64,000 bases of DNA from Rhizobium sp. BK418 (GTDB taxonomy: Bacteria; Pseudomonadota; Alphaproteobacteria; Rhizobiales; Rhizobiaceae), in assembly GCF_004341105.1 (NCBI RefSeq), contig NZ_SLZK01000001.1, forward strand, positions 496,001-560,000, in the 5' to 3' direction. Within the stretch, counting starts at the first letter, position 1; each line of letters begins with the position of its first letter. The notes under the pieces are model-generated. The model was given only the letters and a program-made list of their open reading frames with translations, did not search any database and was not told where the DNA came from. The translations under genes were made by a program, and so were the position numbers. Below, one piece after another: positions 53,706 through 64,000 of the stretch.

Positions 53706-54520
53706 GCATGATTGCCGAAAGCGCCAGAATTCACCCGATGGCCGTGGTCGAGGACGGCGCGACGATCGGTGAAGGCGTGGTCATCGGCCCGTTCTGCCAT
53801 GTTGGTCCCAAGGTTACGCTTCACGACAATGTCGAACTGATCAGCCACGTGGTTGTTCTCGGCGTGACGACCGTCGGCGCCGGCACGCGGATATTTCCTT
53901 CGGCTGTGATCGGCGGCGACTCGCAGAGCGCTCGCCATAGCCACGTCGATACGACGTTGATCATCGGGCGTAACTGCACCATCCGCGAAGGCGTTACGAT
54001 GAATACCGGCACCGTTGAACATGGTGGCTCTACCATTGTCGGCGACAACAGCCTGTTCCTTGCCTATTCGCATGTCGCGCATGATTGCCGGGTCGGCAAC
54101 CATGTCATCATGTCGAATAACGTCATGCTGGCTGGCCACGTGACCATTGGCGACCACGCGATCATCAGCGGTGGCGCGGCCGTGCATCAGTTTACCCGCG
54201 TCGGCAAATACGCTTTCGTCGGTGGCCTTTCCGCCGTCAGTTACGATGTCATCCCCTATGGCATGCTGAACGGCAACCCTGGTATCCTCGGCGGTCTCAA
54301 CGTTGTCGGAATGACGCGTGCCGGCATTGATCGGGCTGTCATTCATACGGTTCGCCGCGCCTATAAGGCGATCTTTGAGGGTGCCGGTTCGATCCGCGAG
54401 AATGCTGCCCAGATTCGCGATGAGTATGCCGATTGCGAGCAGGTGATCGAGATCCTTGATTTCATCGCCGCCGAAAGCGATCGCGCGCTGTCTTCGCCGA
54501 GCCGGGGGCAGAAGGGCTGA
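53702..54520 (+). CDS. lpxA: UDP-N-acetylglucosamine acyltransferase
   Basis: LpxA performs the first acylation of lipid A, transferring hydroxyacyl from ACP to UDP-GlcNAc. The 272-residue trimeric beta-helix protein shows the hexapeptide region and the catalytic histidine in [12 protein letters not shown] near 121-132. The family motif [10 protein letters not shown] and the C-terminal helical region follow. The ATGA overlap with fabZ indicates coupling. Residue H191-type acyl-length determinants cannot be assigned by eye. Confidence 0.97.
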   Translation: MSMIAESARIHPMAVVEDGATIGEGVVIGPFCHVGPKVTLHDNVELISHVVVLGVTTVGAGTRIFPSAVIGGDSQSARHSHVDTTLIIGRNCTIREGVTMNTGTVEHGGSTIVGDNSLFLAYSHVAHDCRVGNHVIMSNNVMLAGHVTIGDHAIISGGAAVHQFTRVGKYAFVGGLSAVSYDVIPYGMLNGNPGILGGLNVVGMTRAGIDRAVIHTVRRAYKAIFEGAGSIRENAAQIRDEYADCEQVIEILDFIAAESDRALSSPSRGQKG

Positions 54521-54523
54521 TCT

Positions 54524-55405
54524 GTGGCTTCCGCTGGCGACTCCGCTGAAGGCCGGCTGGCGATCATTGCCGGGGGTGGTCTTCTCCCGTCCTATGTCGC
54601 CGAGGCTGCACGTTCAGCTGGCGAAAACCCTGTCATCGTCGTTCTGAAGGACGAAGGCGATCGTCGCTGGGATGGCTTTGACCACGCCACGATCGGTATT
54701 GGTGATTTCGCCGCCCTGGACGGGCTTTTCAAGAAATATCGCATAGACCGCGTCGTCATGTCGGGCAGCGTGCGCCGCCGGCCCGAATGGCGTGAGGTAC
54801 GGCCGACGCTGCGCATACTGGCCAAAGTACCAGCAGCCATCCGCACGCTGCTTTCCGGAGGCGACGATACCGTTCTGCAGATGGTGATCAAGCTGATAGA
54901 GGGACGAGGTTTGCGCGTCGTCGGTGCCCATGAGATTGCACCGGATTTGCTGGCAGCTGCAGGTCCCCTTGGCGCTGTTTCGCCGAACGAAGAGGATCGT
55001 CGTGATATAGAACGCGCAGCCAATGCGGCGGAGGTGCTTGGTGGTCTGGATATTGGCCAGGGCGCGGTCTCGATAGGCGGACGCATCGTCGCAGTCGAGG
55101 GCGTCGAGGGCACAGACGGCATGCTTGACCGCGTAGCGATGCTCAGAGCAGCAGGCCGTATTTCGCCACGCCGGCGCGGCGTGCTGGTCAAGCTTTGCAA
55201 GCCGCAGCAGGATATCCGAGCTGATTTGCCGGCGATCGGTGTGTCCACCGTGCTCAATGCCAAAGCCGCAGGGCTTGCAGGCGTGGCAATCGAAGCCGGT
55301 CGGTCGTTGGTGCTCGATCGCGACGCTCTCATCAAGGCGGCGGACGAGAACGCTCTTTTTGTCTGCGGTATCGACAAGGGCTTACCGGGATGGGGACTTC
55401 AATGA
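54524..55405 (+). CDS. lpxI: UDP-2,3-diacylglucosamine diphosphatase LpxI
   Basis: LpxI (DUF1009) hydrolyses UDP-2,3-diacylglucosamine to lipid X and UMP, replacing LpxH in alphaproteobacteria. The 293-residue protein starts with GTG (RLAIIAGGGLLPSYVAEAA) and has GSVRRRPEWREVRPT, DDTVLQMVIKLIEGRGLRVVGAHE and the C-terminal GVAIEAGRSLVLDRDALIKAAD. The metal-site acidic residues cannot be placed with certainty. It sits between lpxA (3 bp) and lpxB (ATGA overlap), the known position. Confidence 0.94.
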   Translation: MASAGDSAEGRLAIIAGGGLLPSYVAEAARSAGENPVIVVLKDEGDRRWDGFDHATIGIGDFAALDGLFKKYRIDRVVMSGSVRRRPEWREVRPTLRILAKVPAAIRTLLSGGDDTVLQMVIKLIEGRGLRVVGAHEIAPDLLAAAGPLGAVSPNEEDRRDIERAANAAEVLGGLDIGQGAVSIGGRIVAVEGVEGTDGMLDRVAMLRAAGRISPRRRGVLVKLCKPQQDIRADLPAIGVSTVLNAKAAGLAGVAIEAGRSLVLDRDALIKAADENALFVCGIDKGLPGWGLQ

Positions 55406-56571
55406 ATGACAGACCGCTGAAGATTGCCGTCATTGCCGGCGAAGTCTCCGGCGATCTCTTAGGCGCTGATCTCATTGCCGGGCTCAAGAGAATCCGCCCC
55501 GGATCGATAGAGCTGGTTGGTGTCGGCGGCGAGGGTCTGCAAAGTCAAGGATTGAAATCGCTCTTCGATTTTTCCGAGCTTTCTATCATGGGCATCACGC
55601 AGGTGCTGGCAAAGCTGCCGAAGCTCTGGTCGCTCATTCGCCAGACGACGGCCGCGATCATTGCGGCGAAGCCGGATATCCTCCTCATCATCGACAGCCC
55701 CGATTTTACCCATCGGGTTGCAAGGCGCGTGCGCACGGCACTGCCTGACTTGCCCGTCGTCAACTATGTCTGTCCGAGTGTCTGGGCATGGAAGGAATAT
55801 CGGGCCCAGCGCATGCTCGCTTATGTCGATCATGTGCTGGCGGTGCTCCCGTTTGAGCCAGCAGCAATGCAGCGCCTCAATGGACCGGCGACCACTTATG
55901 TCGGACATCGCCTGATTGCTGATCCAGCCCTTCTGGAGACGCGTCGCCTGCGTGACGGTCGGCAGCCCGGCAACGGCACGATCCTGCTTCTTCCCGGCTC
56001 GCGTTCCTCTGAAATCAAGAAGCTTCTGCCCTATTTCGAGGTTGCAGCCCAGGAACTCGTCGCCCGCAATGGCCCGATGCGGTTCATTCTGCCGACCGTG
56101 GCGCACAAGGAAGCCCTTGTGCGAGAAATAACGGCGGGATGGACGGTCAAGCCTGACATCGTCGTCGGTGCCGAGGCGAAGTGGAAAGCTTTCGCAGAAG
56201 CCGATGCGGCCATGGCGGCATCCGGCACCGTTATCCTCGAACTGGCGCTTGCCGATGTACCCGTCGTTTCTGCCTACAAGGTGGACTGGATCATGCGCAT
56301 GCTGACATCGGGCATCAAGACCTGGACTGGCGCGCTGCCGAACCTGATTGCCGACTACGCGGTCGTGCCGGAATATCTGAACGATATTGTTCGCGGCGCA
56401 AGCCTTGCGCGTTGGATGGAACGACTGTCGGCCGACACCTACCAGCTCAAAGCGATGAAGGAAGGCTACGAGCTCATCTGGCAGCGCATGCAGACTGAGA
56501 GGCCGCCTGGCGAACACGCGGCGCAGATCCTCCTCGATGTTCTAGCCAACAAAAAACCCGGCCATTTCTGA
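55402..56571 (+). CDS. lpxB: Lipid-A-disaccharide synthase
   Basis: LpxB joins lipid X with UDP-2,3-diacylglucosamine to form the lipid A disaccharide, at the inner leaflet. The 390-residue GT-B enzyme begins with IAVIAGEVSGDLLGADLI, has the ID-SPDFTHRVARR segment and the conserved NYVCPSVWAWK, and ends in a helix with PPGEHAAQILLDVL. Its start overlaps the lpxI stop (ATGA). A terminator follows at 56553-56585, closing the operon. Confidence 0.97.
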   Translation: MNDRPLKIAVIAGEVSGDLLGADLIAGLKRIRPGSIELVGVGGEGLQSQGLKSLFDFSELSIMGITQVLAKLPKLWSLIRQTTAAIIAAKPDILLIIDSPDFTHRVARRVRTALPDLPVVNYVCPSVWAWKEYRAQRMLAYVDHVLAVLPFEPAAMQRLNGPATTYVGHRLIADPALLETRRLRDGRQPGNGTILLLPGSRSSEIKKLLPYFEVAAQELVARNGPMRFILPTVAHKEALVREITAGWTVKPDIVVGAEAKWKAFAEADAAMAASGTVILELALADVPVVSAYKVDWIMRMLTSGIKTWTGALPNLIADYAVVPEYLNDIVRGASLARWMERLSADTYQLKAMKEGYELIWQRMQTERPPGEHAAQILLDVLANKKPGHF

Positions 56572-56585
56572 ACTGACCGGGTTTT
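56553..56585. terminator. Bidirectional terminator between lpxB and gltA
   Basis: AAAACCCGG pairs with CCGGGTTTT around 15 bases, followed by CTTTTT on the plus strand. The preceding A-run gives a T-run for the convergent gltA on the minus strand. Confidence 0.82.
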
Positions 56586-56606
56586 CTTTTTGCTTTGTCG
56601 CAGCGC

Positions 56607-57896
56607 CTAGCGCTTGGAAACCGGCACGTAATCGCGCTTCGGTTCGCCGATATAGAGCTGGCGCGGACGGCCGATACGCTGTTCCGGATCTTCGATCATT
56701 TCGTTCCACTGTGCGATCCAGCCGACGGTGCGGGCCAGAGCAAAGAGTACGGTGAACATGGTCGTGGGGAAGCCAAGGGCCTTCAGGGTGATGCCGGAGT
56801 AGAAGTCGATATTCGGATAGAGCTTCTTCTCGATGAAATATTCATCGGTCAGAGCGATGCGCTCCAGTTCCATTGCGACTTCGAGAAGCGGATCGTCCTT
56901 GATGCCGAGTTCGCCGAGAACTTCATGCGTCGTCTTCTGCATGATCTTGGCGCGCGGATCGTAGTTCTTATAGACGCGATGACCGAAGCCCATCAGGCGG
57001 AAGGGATCATTCTTGTCCTTAGCGCGGGCGATATATTCCGGAATGCGGTCAACCGAGCCAATTTCCGTCAGCATGTTGAGGGCTGCTTCATTGGCGCCGC
57101 CGTGAGCCGGGCCCCAGAGGCAGGCAATACCTGCGGCAATGCAGGCGAACGGGTTTGCACCCGACGAACCAGCGAGACGGACCGTCGAGGTCGATGCGTT
57201 CTGCTCATGGTCGGCATGCAGGATGAAGATGCGGTCCATGGCCCGCGCAAGCACCGGATTGACGACATATTCTTCGCAAGGGACGGCAAAGCACATGCGC
57301 AGGAAGTTAGATGCGTAATCCAGATCGTTCTTCGGATAAACGAAGGGCTGGCCGATATGGTATTTATAGGCCATAGCGGCAAGCGTCGGCATCTTGGCGA
57401 TCATGCGCAGGCTGGCAACCATGCGCTGGTGCGGATCGGTGATGTCTGTCGAGTCATGATAGAATGCCGAGAGCGCGCCGACACAGCCACACATGACAGC
57501 CATCGGATGCGCGTCGCGGCGGAAGCCGGTGAAGAAGCGGCTCATCTGTTCGTGCACCATCGTGTGGTGCGTGACCCGGTAGTCAAAGTCCTTCTTCTGA
57601 GCGGCCGTCGGCAGTTCGCCGTAGAGCAGCAGATAGCAGACTTCCAGGAAGTCGCCGTGCTCGGCAAGTTGCTCGATCGGATAGCCACGATGCAGCAGAA
57701 CGCCCTCGTCACCGTCGATATAGGTGATCTTCGATTCACAGGATGCGGTCGACGTAAAACCCGGGTCGTACGTGAAGGAGGCTGTGTTCTTGTAGAGTGC
57801 ACCGATGTCGATGACGTCGGGCCCGACCGTGCCTTTTCGAACGGCGAGGTCGACTGATTTGTCACCGATTTTGATTGTAGCGCTTTGATCCGTCAT
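56607..57896 (-). CDS. gltA: Citrate synthase
   Basis: GltA condenses acetyl-CoA with oxaloacetate, the entry to the TCA cycle. The 429-residue protein is a type II hexameric citrate synthase. It shows the N-terminal beta strands of the Gram-negative form ([21 protein letters not shown] in part), catalytic histidine regions [11 protein letters not shown] and [17 protein letters not shown], and the aspartate motif [20 protein letters not shown] precedes the ATG at 57896. It converges on lpxB across a terminator. Confidence 0.98.
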   Translation of the reverse strand: MTDQSATIKIGDKSVDLAVRKGTVGPDVIDIGALYKNTASFTYDPGFTSTASCESKITYIDGDEGVLLHRGYPIEQLAEHGDFLEVCYLLLYGELPTAAQKKDFDYRVTHHTMVHEQMSRFFTGFRRDAHPMAVMCGCVGALSAFYHDSTDITDPHQRMVASLRMIAKMPTLAAMAYKYHIGQPFVYPKNDLDYASNFLRMCFAVPCEEYVVNPVLARAMDRIFILHADHEQNASTSTVRLAGSSGANPFACIAAGIACLWGPAHGGANEAALNMLTEIGSVDRIPEYIARAKDKNDPFRLMGFGHRVYKNYDPRAKIMQKTTHEVLGELGIKDDPLLEVAMELERIALTDEYFIEKKLYPNIDFYSGITLKALGFPTTMFTVLFALARTVGWIAQWNEMIEDPEQRIGRPRQLYIGEPKRDYVPVSKR

Positions 57897-58188
57897 GCTG
57901 ATCCTCCGGGGTGGCGGTTGGCGCCGCAAAAGCGCCATAAGGGTTAAGCGTCCTAACCGATAGCTATATGATCGGGAAGCTAATGCCAAGTTACCCTGAT
58001 GCCATTTTGTGCATCGCGGCATCATCTTTTAGGCACTGCAGCGATGATCTGCATGCATATCAGAACACTATGATTTGGCTGGTTTTTTTGCTCCAGCAGA
58101 ATTTTCCTCCTATTTCAATCGATTATTGTTTGCGCGTTTTCATCCCAGGTTGCATTCTGCTGGTATCCGGGGGCGGGTCCAGACGATT

Positions 58189-60615
58189 ATGACGGGGTTC
58201 GAGACAAGAGAACGGCAGGCCCAGTCCATCGATGAAAAGATGGATTTTGTTGCTGTCGGTCCGCGCGCCATTGTCACGCAACCGGCGCGGACGCAGGCAT
58301 CAGTCCCGTTTCGATGGCGATTGTCAGCCGCTGCGAAACGATGCGTCGAGTCGTCGATGCGGATGGTGTCGGAAGAGGCGGGGCATGGCCGCCTTGTCCT
58401 GTTCTCGCCGGTCTTTCTCGGGGCAGGTGCCGCAACCTGGTTTTTGATGGCTGCGGATTTTCCGGCCACGTCGGCTTTGCTCTGCCTGCTTGTTCTCGTC
58501 ATTGCTGTTACGCTCTGCGGATATGAGCGCCCAAAGCTACAGGCGACGCTGATGGCCGTCCTTCTCTTTGTTGGAGGAATGCTTTCGGCACAGATCGAAA
58601 CTTGGCGGGCTCGGACAGTCATCCTCGATTCCGCGGTGACGACGACCGTCACTGGCCGTGTCGAACGCCGCGAAGGTGATGGGCCGGGGCGCTGGCGTTA
58701 TATTCTTGGCGTCAGCCGAACGGATGCCCCTGAGGTCAAGCGTCCGCCTGAACGCATTTCGGTGCTCGTACGCGGTGCCAAAGAGGCTTTCGAGCTCGGC
58801 GCCGTTATCGAGGGCCGGGCACGCCTGACGCCTCCGGCGGGACCAGCCCTCCCGCAGCTATATGACTTTGCCTTCGGCGCCTACTACGATGGGATAGGTG
58901 CCAACGGCTTTTTCTACGGTGCGCCGAAGGAGGTTGCATCGCAACCGGTGCAAGAGGGATCGGTTGGTGAGGTCGTCCTTGAATGGCTCTTTCGTCTCAG
59001 AAGTGGCATTGGCGATCGCATCCGTTCCGTCCTGCCCGGCGATACCGGCGCCTTTGCTGCCTCTCTTGTTACCGATGAGCGACGCGCAATCTCCGATGAA
59101 ACGACCGAGGCGCTGCGGCAATCGGGGCTTGCCCATATCGTTGCAATTTCCGGCCTCAACATGGCGTTGTCGGCCGGAATCTTCTATGTCGGTCTGCGCG
59201 TCATTCTCAGCCTGTTTGCGAGCGTTGCCCAGGCCTGGCCGACGAAGAAGATCGCCGCAGCCGGTGCGCTTGCCGCAGTGACGGCCTATTATCTGATCTC
59301 TGGCTTTGCCGTATCCGCCGAACGCGCCTTCATCATGATGGCGATCATGCTGATTGCCGTCTTTTTTGATCGGCCGTCGATCAGCCTCAGAAACGTAGCC
59401 CTATCCGCTCTCGTAATTCTTGCAGTCTCGCCATCTGAAGTGCTCGGGCCAAGCTTCCAGATGTCCTTTGCCGCAACGCTTGCCCTGGTTGCCGGCTACG
59501 ATCTCTGGAAAGGGCGGCCAATGCGAGAGAATGCCCTCGCCAAATTGCCGATCATGAAACCTCTTTTCATGATCGGGGGCTTTTTTGGCGGCATCTTTCT
59601 GACCTCGCTGATTGGCGGCTTCTCGACCGCACTATTCTCGATCGAACATTTCCATCGGCTGAGCACTTACGGATTACCCGCAAACCTTGCGGCCATGCCA
59701 GTCATTTCCTTCATTGTCATGCCGTCCGGCATGATGGCGATGCTGCTGATGCCCTTCGGCCTCGACGGTCCGCTTTGGCAGATCACGGGATTCGGTCTCG
59801 ATCTTGTGATCAAGATCGCAAAGACGGTATCGGATTGGGGCGGCAACATAGATGTAGGCCGTTTGCCCGGCTGGTACTTCCCGACGGCAGTCTTCGGCTT
59901 CCTGCTGTTGACGCTGCTCAAAAGCCGGCTGCGGCACGCCGGAACGGCGATCGTCGCGGCCTCAACGCTAACTGTTGCGCTGCTGCCGGGAAACTCTGCA
60001 CCTGATGTCGCCATCGCCGAAGACGGCGGTTTGGTCGCTGTCGTTGATGGTGAGGCGATGGCTTCGAACCGCGAAAAACCGCCTTCCTTCATCTTTCAGC
60101 AATGGCAGCGGGCACTTGCGATCGAGGAGCACCAGAAGCCGATCATGATCACGGATGCCAACGCGCCCGCTGCGCCGGAAGGCAAAAGATTGAAGTTCTC
60201 GCCAGATCAGCTGGATGAATCCAGAGAGGTGATGATACAGGCTGTGGCCACCGGCCCGCCGTTGCGCTTCACCTGCCTGAAGGGTGCCTGGTGTACAGTC
60301 TCGCTCAAGAATGGGAAGCAACTAACGGTCATCAATAACGCAGCCTATCTCGGACCTGCCTGCGATACGGCGGATATCGTCGTCACGCCTGTTCACCTGC
60401 GGTTTGACCGCTGCCGCTCCGGCGCAATGCTTTTCACCGGCGAGACGCTGCGCAAAACGGGTTCAGTTGAACTTCGTTTCACTGATAAGGGGCTGCAGGT
60501 AGCAACCGCATTCGATACCTTACTGCGACCCTGGATGCGCCACCGCGCCTATGATTGGCGCAGCGATACATTTGCTGACGACAGACCGTCACCGATCAGT
60601 GATAGCGGCGAATAA
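58189..60615 (+). CDS. ComEC/Rec2-family membrane protein, no intact lactamase site
   Basis: This is an 808-residue polytopic membrane protein related to the ComEC DNA-uptake channel. It has a DUF4131-like N-terminal soluble region (about 95-230) and the Competence domain with many helices (about 255-565), including [18 protein letters not shown] and [19 protein letters not shown]. The C-terminal part (about 600-780) occupies the place of the metallo-beta-lactamase domain but I find no HxHxDH-type metal motif; it has [15 protein letters not shown] instead. Start at 58189; the frame runs on upstream. It overlaps lexA by 20 bp at its 3' end. Confidence 0.85.
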   Translation: MTGFETRERQAQSIDEKMDFVAVGPRAIVTQPARTQASVPFRWRLSAAAKRCVESSMRMVSEEAGHGRLVLFSPVFLGAGAATWFLMAADFPATSALLCLLVLVIAVTLCGYERPKLQATLMAVLLFVGGMLSAQIETWRARTVILDSAVTTTVTGRVERREGDGPGRWRYILGVSRTDAPEVKRPPERISVLVRGAKEAFELGAVIEGRARLTPPAGPALPQLYDFAFGAYYDGIGANGFFYGAPKEVASQPVQEGSVGEVVLEWLFRLRSGIGDRIRSVLPGDTGAFAASLVTDERRAISDETTEALRQSGLAHIVAISGLNMALSAGIFYVGLRVILSLFASVAQAWPTKKIAAAGALAAVTAYYLISGFAVSAERAFIMMAIMLIAVFFDRPSISLRNVALSALVILAVSPSEVLGPSFQMSFAATLALVAGYDLWKGRPMRENALAKLPIMKPLFMIGGFFGGIFLTSLIGGFSTALFSIEHFHRLSTYGLPANLAAMPVISFIVMPSGMMAMLLMPFGLDGPLWQITGFGLDLVIKIAKTVSDWGGNIDVGRLPGWYFPTAVFGFLLLTLLKSRLRHAGTAIVAASTLTVALLPGNSAPDVAIAEDGGLVAVVDGEAMASNREKPPSFIFQQWQRALAIEEHQKPIMITDANAPAAPEGKRLKFSPDQLDESREVMIQAVATGPPLRFTCLKGAWCTVSLKNGKQLTVINNAAYLGPACDTADIVVTPVHLRFDRCRSGAMLFTGETLRKTGSVELRFTDKGLQVATAFDTLLRPWMRHRAYDWRSDTFADDRPSPISDSGE

Positions 60616-61321
60616 GCCCAACGAGTTTGCCCTGTACCTTGACGCGATCCGGCGGGAAGATGCGTGTCTCGTAGGCAGGGTTTGCAGCTTCGAGTGCAAT
60701 CGATGCGCCCTTGCGGCGGAAGCGCTTGAGCGTCGCTTCCTCGTCATCGACGAGTGCCACGACGATATCGCCTGGATTGGCTGTGCTGCCGTTGCGGATG
60801 ATGACCGTGTCGCCATCGAAGATGCCGGCTTCGATCATCGAGTCGCCGCGAACTTCGAGCGCATAATGTTCGCCCGAGCCCAGCATGTCGGAGGAAACGG
60901 TAATGTCGTGTGTGTTGTTCTGGATTGCCGAGATCGGCACGCCGGCAGCGATCCGACCCATGACCGGCACGGAGACGGCATTGCCATTGTCGGCAACAGG
61001 TGCCGGCTTTGCCGGAGCGGGAGGCGCAACATGCTGCGGCTTGCCAAGGCTGCCTTCTATGACGCTTGGCGAAAAGCCGCGCCGCGGCTGCAGGCTCGGG
61101 TTATAGGCTTCCGGCAATTTGATGACTTCGAGCGCACGCGCCCGGTTCGGAAGCCGGCGAATGAAGCCGCGTTCTTCGAGCGCGGTGATCAGCCGGTGAA
61201 TGCCGGATTTCGATGCCAGATCCAGGGCATCCTTCATCTCGTCGAAAGATGGCGGAACGCCGGATTCCTTCATCCTTTCATGAATGAAAAGAAGAAGTTC
61301 CTGTTGTTTGCGCGTGAGCAT
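60596..61321 (-). CDS. lexA: LexA repressor
   Basis: LexA represses the SOS regulon and cleaves itself when RecA is activated by DNA damage. The 241-residue protein has an N-terminal winged HTH ([38 protein letters not shown]), the self-cleavage site Ala126-Gly127 in RIAAGVPI, catalytic S161 in RGDSMIEAG and K199 in ATLKRF. The linker (about 66-118) is longer than in E. coli, as in other rhizobia. An alphaproteobacterial SOS box lies 46 bp upstream. The 3' end overlaps the convergent comEC-like gene. Confidence 0.98.
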   Translation of the reverse strand: MLTRKQQELLLFIHERMKESGVPPSFDEMKDALDLASKSGIHRLITALEERGFIRRLPNRARALEVIKLPEAYNPSLQPRRGFSPSVIEGSLGKPQHVAPPAPAKPAPVADNGNAVSVPVMGRIAAGVPISAIQNNTHDITVSSDMLGSGEHYALEVRGDSMIEAGIFDGDTVIIRNGSTANPGDIVVALVDDEEATLKRFRRKGASIALEAANPAYETRIFPPDRVKVQGKLVGLIRRYH

Positions 61322-61366
61322 GGCGTATACCCCAGTATTGAAACAAATCCAGAACAGACACTATAT

Positions 61367-61381
61367 GTTCCATATGTGTTC
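61367..61381. promoter_or_regulatory. SOS box (LexA operator)
   Basis: GTTC, seven bases and GTTC match the direct-repeat operator known for alphaproteobacterial LexA. It lies 46 bp before the lexA start and probably mediates autoregulation. An overlapping GAAC (61352-61355) could extend the site. Confidence 0.8.
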
Positions 61382-61517
61382 CGCAAGTGGCTAAATTTTC
61401 GTAAAACTTCTGTTCATTCTGCTGAGAATTTTATTTTTATCGCCGGAAAAGCCATCCGGCCTTGCTTCGGAACGCCTGTCGAAGCACATCATCCTGACGA
61501 TGGCAGGAGAGCAGCTG

Positions 61518-62405
61518 ATGACCCAAGACACGTATCCGATCGATCATCTCGTTTTGCCGGTTACCGACATTGCGCTCGCACGCGAAAGGCTGGGCAAACT
61601 GGGCTTCACCGTCGCGCCGGATGCACGTCATCCCTTCGGCACGGAAAATGCCTGCGTTTTCTTCGCGGACAAAACCTACCTCGAGCCGTTGGGCGTTGCG
61701 AGTGTCGAAGAGAGCGAGAGGACGGCGCGGAGAGGCAACGTCTTCACCGCCCGCAACCAGGCTTTTCGCTTCCGGTGCGGCAGCGAGGGACTGTCTGCCA
61801 TCGCCTTCAGTACAAGGGATGCCAAGCACGATCATGCTCGATTCGTTAAGGGCGGCGTCAGTGCCGGATCCGTGTTGCAGTTCGAGCGCCCCGTAAAAAT
61901 GCCTGATGATGCCGAAAGCGTTGCTGGCTTCCGGCTTGCCTTCGCCGGCGATCTCAGGGCGCCGGATTTCTTCCTCTTCGCCGTTGAACGCATCAACCCG
62001 CTGCCAGCCGACCGGGGTGCGCTGGAGGCGCATGCCAACGGCGTGACCGGCATTGCCGAAATTGTGCTTGGGGCGCCGGAGCCTACGGCCTTCAGCGAAT
62101 TCGTTACTGCGACGGTAAAAGCCACCTCTGTCGAGGAAACGAGTTTTGGGCTCGACGTGTCCACCGATAACGCAAAGATCAGTCTGATGACCCCGGAGGG
62201 GTTGGAGGCCTATTTCGATTTGGTCACGCCGGATACGGATCGCGGCCTGCGTGGCCGGGCGATCCTCTTTGCTGTCGGCGATCGGACAGTGACAGAAGCG
62301 CATTTGGCTGCTAACGGGGTGACCTATACACGCAAGGGCAACCGTATTCTGGTGGAGCCCGCGCCCGGCCAGGGCGTGCTCTTCGCTTTCGAGGAAACAT
62401 CATGA
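61518..62405 (+). CDS. VOC/glyoxalase-like domain protein
   Basis: This is a 295-residue protein with two VOC-type beta-alpha-beta-beta-beta units, the first from [25 protein letters not shown]. Metal-type residues include H10 in that stretch and later acidic residues. It resembles the Glyoxalase_3 group of unknown substrate. The ATG at 61518 follows GGAGAG; an ATG at 61500 is in frame. It overlaps kdsA by 4 bp (ATGA), so it is co-translated with a Kdo synthesis enzyme, though a functional link is unproven. Confidence 0.82.
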   Translation: MTQDTYPIDHLVLPVTDIALARERLGKLGFTVAPDARHPFGTENACVFFADKTYLEPLGVASVEESERTARRGNVFTARNQAFRFRCGSEGLSAIAFSTRDAKHDHARFVKGGVSAGSVLQFERPVKMPDDAESVAGFRLAFAGDLRAPDFFLFAVERINPLPADRGALEAHANGVTGIAEIVLGAPEPTAFSEFVTATVKATSVEETSFGLDVSTDNAKISLMTPEGLEAYFDLVTPDTDRGLRGRAILFAVGDRTVTEAHLAANGVTYTRKGNRILVEPAPGQGVLFAFEETS

Positions 62406-63247
62406 GCACCAATACCAATTCCGTGGTGACGGTCGGCGAGGGTGCCGGCAAGGTCACCTTCTCCAACACCGGCCGCCTGTCGCTGATCGCTGGTGCCTGC
62501 GAACTGGAAAGCCGCGATCACGCGTTCATGGTTGCCGGGACCCTGAAGGAGCTTTGCGCCAAGCTCGGCATCGGCCTCGTCTACAAGACCTCTTTCGACA
62601 AGGCGAACCGCTCGTCCCTGTCGAGCAAGCGCGGCGTCGGCCTTGAGAAAGGGCTGGAAATCTTTGCCGATCTGAAGAAGGAACTCGGCATTCCGGTTCT
62701 GACTGACATCCATAATGAAGAACAATGCGTCGAAGTGGCCAAGGTCGTCGATATTCTGCAGATACCCGCCTTCCTGTCCCGCCAGACGGATCTTTTGGTG
62801 GCCGCCGCCAAGACCGGCCGCGTTATCAATGTCAAGAAGGGCCAGTTTCTGGCGCCCTGGGATATGAAGAACGTCCTTGGCAAGCTGAACCAGAGCGGCA
62901 ATCCCAACATCCTGCTCTGCGAACGCGGCGCGTCCTTCGGCTATAATACGCTGGTCTCCGACATGCGTTCCCTGCCGATCATGGCAGCAACGAGTGCGCC
63001 GGTCATCTTCGACGCCACGCACTCGGTCCAGCAGCCGGGCGGGCAGGGGGAAACGTCCGGGGGAGAGCGGCAATTCGTGGAAACGCTGGCACGTGCGGCC
63101 GTGGCTGTCGGCGTCGCCGGCGTCTTCATCGAAACCCATCAGGATCCCGACAATGCGCCCTGCGACGGCCCCAACATGGTCTACCTCAGGGACATGCCGC
63201 GGCTTCTGGAAAAGCTCCTGGCCTTCGACGCGGTTGCCAAGCGCTGA
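62402..63247 (+). CDS. kdsA: 3-deoxy-8-phosphooctulonate synthase
   Basis: KdsA condenses arabinose-5-phosphate with phosphoenolpyruvate to Kdo-8-phosphate for the LPS inner core. The 281-residue TIM-barrel protein shows [19 protein letters not shown], the arabinose-phosphate site [12 protein letters not shown], the barrel strand [28 protein letters not shown] and the loop [15 protein letters not shown]. The start overlaps the VOC stop. The VOC-kdsA-eno order is expected for this clade. Confidence 0.97.
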   Translation: MSTNTNSVVTVGEGAGKVTFSNTGRLSLIAGACELESRDHAFMVAGTLKELCAKLGIGLVYKTSFDKANRSSLSSKRGVGLEKGLEIFADLKKELGIPVLTDIHNEEQCVEVAKVVDILQIPAFLSRQTDLLVAAAKTGRVINVKKGQFLAPWDMKNVLGKLNQSGNPNILLCERGASFGYNTLVSDMRSLPIMAATSAPVIFDATHSVQQPGGQGETSGGERQFVETLARAAVAVGVAGVFIETHQDPDNAPCDGPNMVYLRDMPRLLEKLLAFDAVAKR

Positions 63248-63325
63248 CAGTCAAAAGCCTGACATGATCGTGCTATAGCGACGATCAGAGATGCAGGTCG
63301 AACGTGTCGCAAACCGCCATTGTAA

Positions 63326-64000
<675 letters not shown>

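Overview
The window is about 64 kb of core chromosome from a fast-growing alphaproteobacterium of the Rhizobiaceae, most likely the genus Rhizobium. The signs are the GC-rich coding bias, the aapJQMP general amino-acid ABC operon, EipB, the alphaproteobacterial NDUFS4-like and NDUFS6-like complex I accessory proteins, PhaC with a phasin, DUF992, DUF2778 and DUF3126 proteins, and a GTTC-N7-GTTC SOS box before lexA. This identification rests on family knowledge; no database was searched.

Layout. 0-15 kb: a cut-off TctE-like sensor kinase; an SsuBC/TauBC-type ABC operon; a DsbA-like thiol oxidoreductase; an aminotransferase; a class II aldolase and a HAD hydrolase divergent from a LysR regulator; a DUF2778 (Tlde1-like) L,D-transpeptidase; PHB synthase phaC; a small lipoprotein; an AlaC/DapL-type aminotransferase followed by hom. 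16-23 kb: a small membrane ORF, recJ, three tRNA-Glu genes on the minus strand, an M15/DUF882 lipoprotein, gloA, a double cold-shock protein overlapping a DUF192 gene, tRNA-Pro, an intergenic stretch with structured elements, an NDUFS4-like gene and tRNA-Arg. 23.2-24.5 kb: a decayed IS481-family element just behind tRNA-Arg. 24.6-43 kb: a DUF992 protein, the aap operon, metC, an FAD monooxygenase, an NDUFS6-like zinc finger, an alpha/beta hydrolase, cysE, DUF3126, a phasin, clpS-clpA, a HIT protein, a COG3146 acyltransferase, a GDPD, a RidA protein and eipB. 43-56.6 kb: the long collinear block rpsB-tsf-pyrH-frr-uppS-cdsA-rseP-bamA-lpxD-fabZ-lpxA-lpxI-lpxB, which joins translation to phospholipid, lipid A and outer-membrane biogenesis. 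56.6-64 kb: gltA (minus), a comEC-like gene (plus) that overlaps convergent lexA (minus), a VOC protein, kdsA and a cut-off eno.

How the genes work together. The strongest functional unit is the envelope block: uppS (lipid carrier), cdsA (CDP-diacylglycerol), rseP (site-2 protease), bamA (outer-membrane assembly) and lpxD-fabZ-lpxA-lpxI-lpxB (lipid A), with kdsA supplying Kdo. LpxI stands where LpxH acts in enterobacteria. Amino-acid uptake (aap), sulfur metabolism (cysE, metC) and aspartate-family metabolism (hom and its aminotransferase neighbour) form a second theme, and carbon storage (phaC, phasin) a third. Both ABC operons carry a stem-loop directly behind the binding-protein gene.

I found no defence system, CRISPR, prophage, integrase or toxin-antitoxin pair. 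The items most worth a second look are small or non-coding: the element with terminal inverted repeats at 22520-22662, a 42-residue membrane ORF with its own terminator near 22.3 kb, the three tRNA-Glu transcription units with conserved promoters, a perfect hairpin before hom, and a structured repeat before the dsbA-like gene.
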